From: Paraburkholderia sp. D15 | Lineage (GTDB): Bacteria > Pseudomonadota > Gammaproteobacteria > Burkholderiales > Burkholderiaceae | Length of the DNA stretch: 64,000 nt | Direction of reading: 5' to 3' | Assembly (NCBI RefSeq): GCF_029910215.1 | Contig: NZ_CP110396.1 | Span: 2,914,001 to 2,978,000 of the forward strand | Shown: piece by piece, positions 63,802 through 64,000 of the stretch | How positions within the stretch are numbered: position 1 is the first letter of the stretch | How the letters are laid out: every line of letters begins with the position of its first letter | Position numbers and translations under genes: made by a program | The notes under the pieces: model-generated | What the model saw: only the letters and a program-made list of their open reading frames with translations | What the model was told of the DNA's origin: nothing | The model's database searches: none

Positions 63802-64000
63802 TCAATTGTCGCGCTTACGCAACTGGTGATACCAATTCATTAGCGGCGTGGCCGATACACCATGAATTACTACAGATGCGGCAATTACCGCGAGCGTCAA
63901 TGGCACGAGCGGGGTGACGTCGGCGGCGGGACCGTTTTCGAGCGCATAGGCGAGGTAATAGAAAGAGCCGATGCCGCGTATGCCGAACCAGCTCATCAGC
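63802..64000 (-). CDS. Cation/proton antiporter, C-terminal end only
   Basis: The last 65 or so residues of a membrane antiporter of the CPA1 (NhaP-like) type: SWFGIRGIGSFYYLAYALENG, then LVPLTLAVIAASVVIHGVSATPLMNWYHQLRKRDN, with the final transmembrane helices and a short cytoplasmic tail. The gene continues beyond the window, so its start and full domain content cannot be seen. Confidence 0.8.
   Translation of the reverse strand, partial: LMSWFGIRGIGSFYYLAYALENGPAADVTPLVPLTLAVIAASVVIHGVSATPLMNWYHQLRKRDN

Noticed and set aside
1..64000. CRISPR array, tRNA, rRNA, transposase, prophage
   Set aside because: Looked for direct repeats with regular spacers, cloverleaf-like stretches and integrase or transposase motifs; found none.

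Overview
The window is about two-thirds G+C by eye and codes densely on both strands. Gene content points to a Burkholderiales bacterium, most likely Paraburkholderia or close kin: an RpfF/RpfR fatty-acid signalling pair, a pelABCDEFG locus, a YqjI/YqjH-type metal locus, and many AraC, TetR, XRE and RpiR regulators. I see no rRNA, tRNA, CRISPR array, insertion sequence or prophage.

Layout. 1-3,900: a siderophore-interacting flavoprotein (cut by the window edge) behind a His-rich PadR regulator with a palindrome-dense promoter, then an XRE regulator and a secreted protein. 4,200-8,500: a four-gene cluster (two small membrane proteins, an FAD-oxidase/methyltransferase fusion, and a membrane-anchored protein), the last three joined by ATGA overlaps. 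8,600-16,000: NmrA-like protein, IlvD/Edd sugar-acid dehydratase, alpha/beta hydrolase, glutaminase, AraC regulator and an EmrB-type efflux pump. 16,300-25,700: esterase, stand-alone MreB paralogue, hydrolase, citrate synthase, GDE-type glucosidase and a hipBA toxin-antitoxin pair. 25,700-30,000: RpiR regulator and a C45 acyltransferase/aminotransferase/carboxymuconolactone-decarboxylase-like cluster whose promoters share an operator. 30,100-36,900: OsmC, PEP-mutase-family lyase, a TetR/MFS pair with a duplicated operator, small proteins and an M20 peptidase. 37,300-45,000: rpfF and rpfR convergent, then the very large helicase lhr. 45,200-49,200: aldo/keto reductase, a probable DUF2778 (Tlde1-type) effector with a putative immunity protein, an AhpD-like protein with a divergent AraC regulator, and a small membrane protein. 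49,200-63,500: a complete pel exopolysaccharide operon on the minus strand (pelA to pelG, with a trailing FUSC-family gene). The window ends inside a cation/proton antiporter.

The main system-level observation is that one stretch of about 26 kb holds a diffusible-signal synthase (RpfF), its PAS-GGDEF-EAL receptor (RpfR), and a Pel operon whose PelD keeps an RxxD c-di-GMP binding motif. In known systems RpfR changes c-di-GMP on binding the fatty acid, and PelD needs c-di-GMP to drive Pel secretion. The genes for signal, second messenger and matrix output are therefore close together here. The link is inferred from family knowledge; the gene content is seen directly.

Start codons were chosen from Shine-Dalgarno spacing, overlaps and family length. 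Several long open frames antisense to real genes (for example over the pel operon, the dehydratase and the FAD oxidase) are G+C artefacts and were left out.
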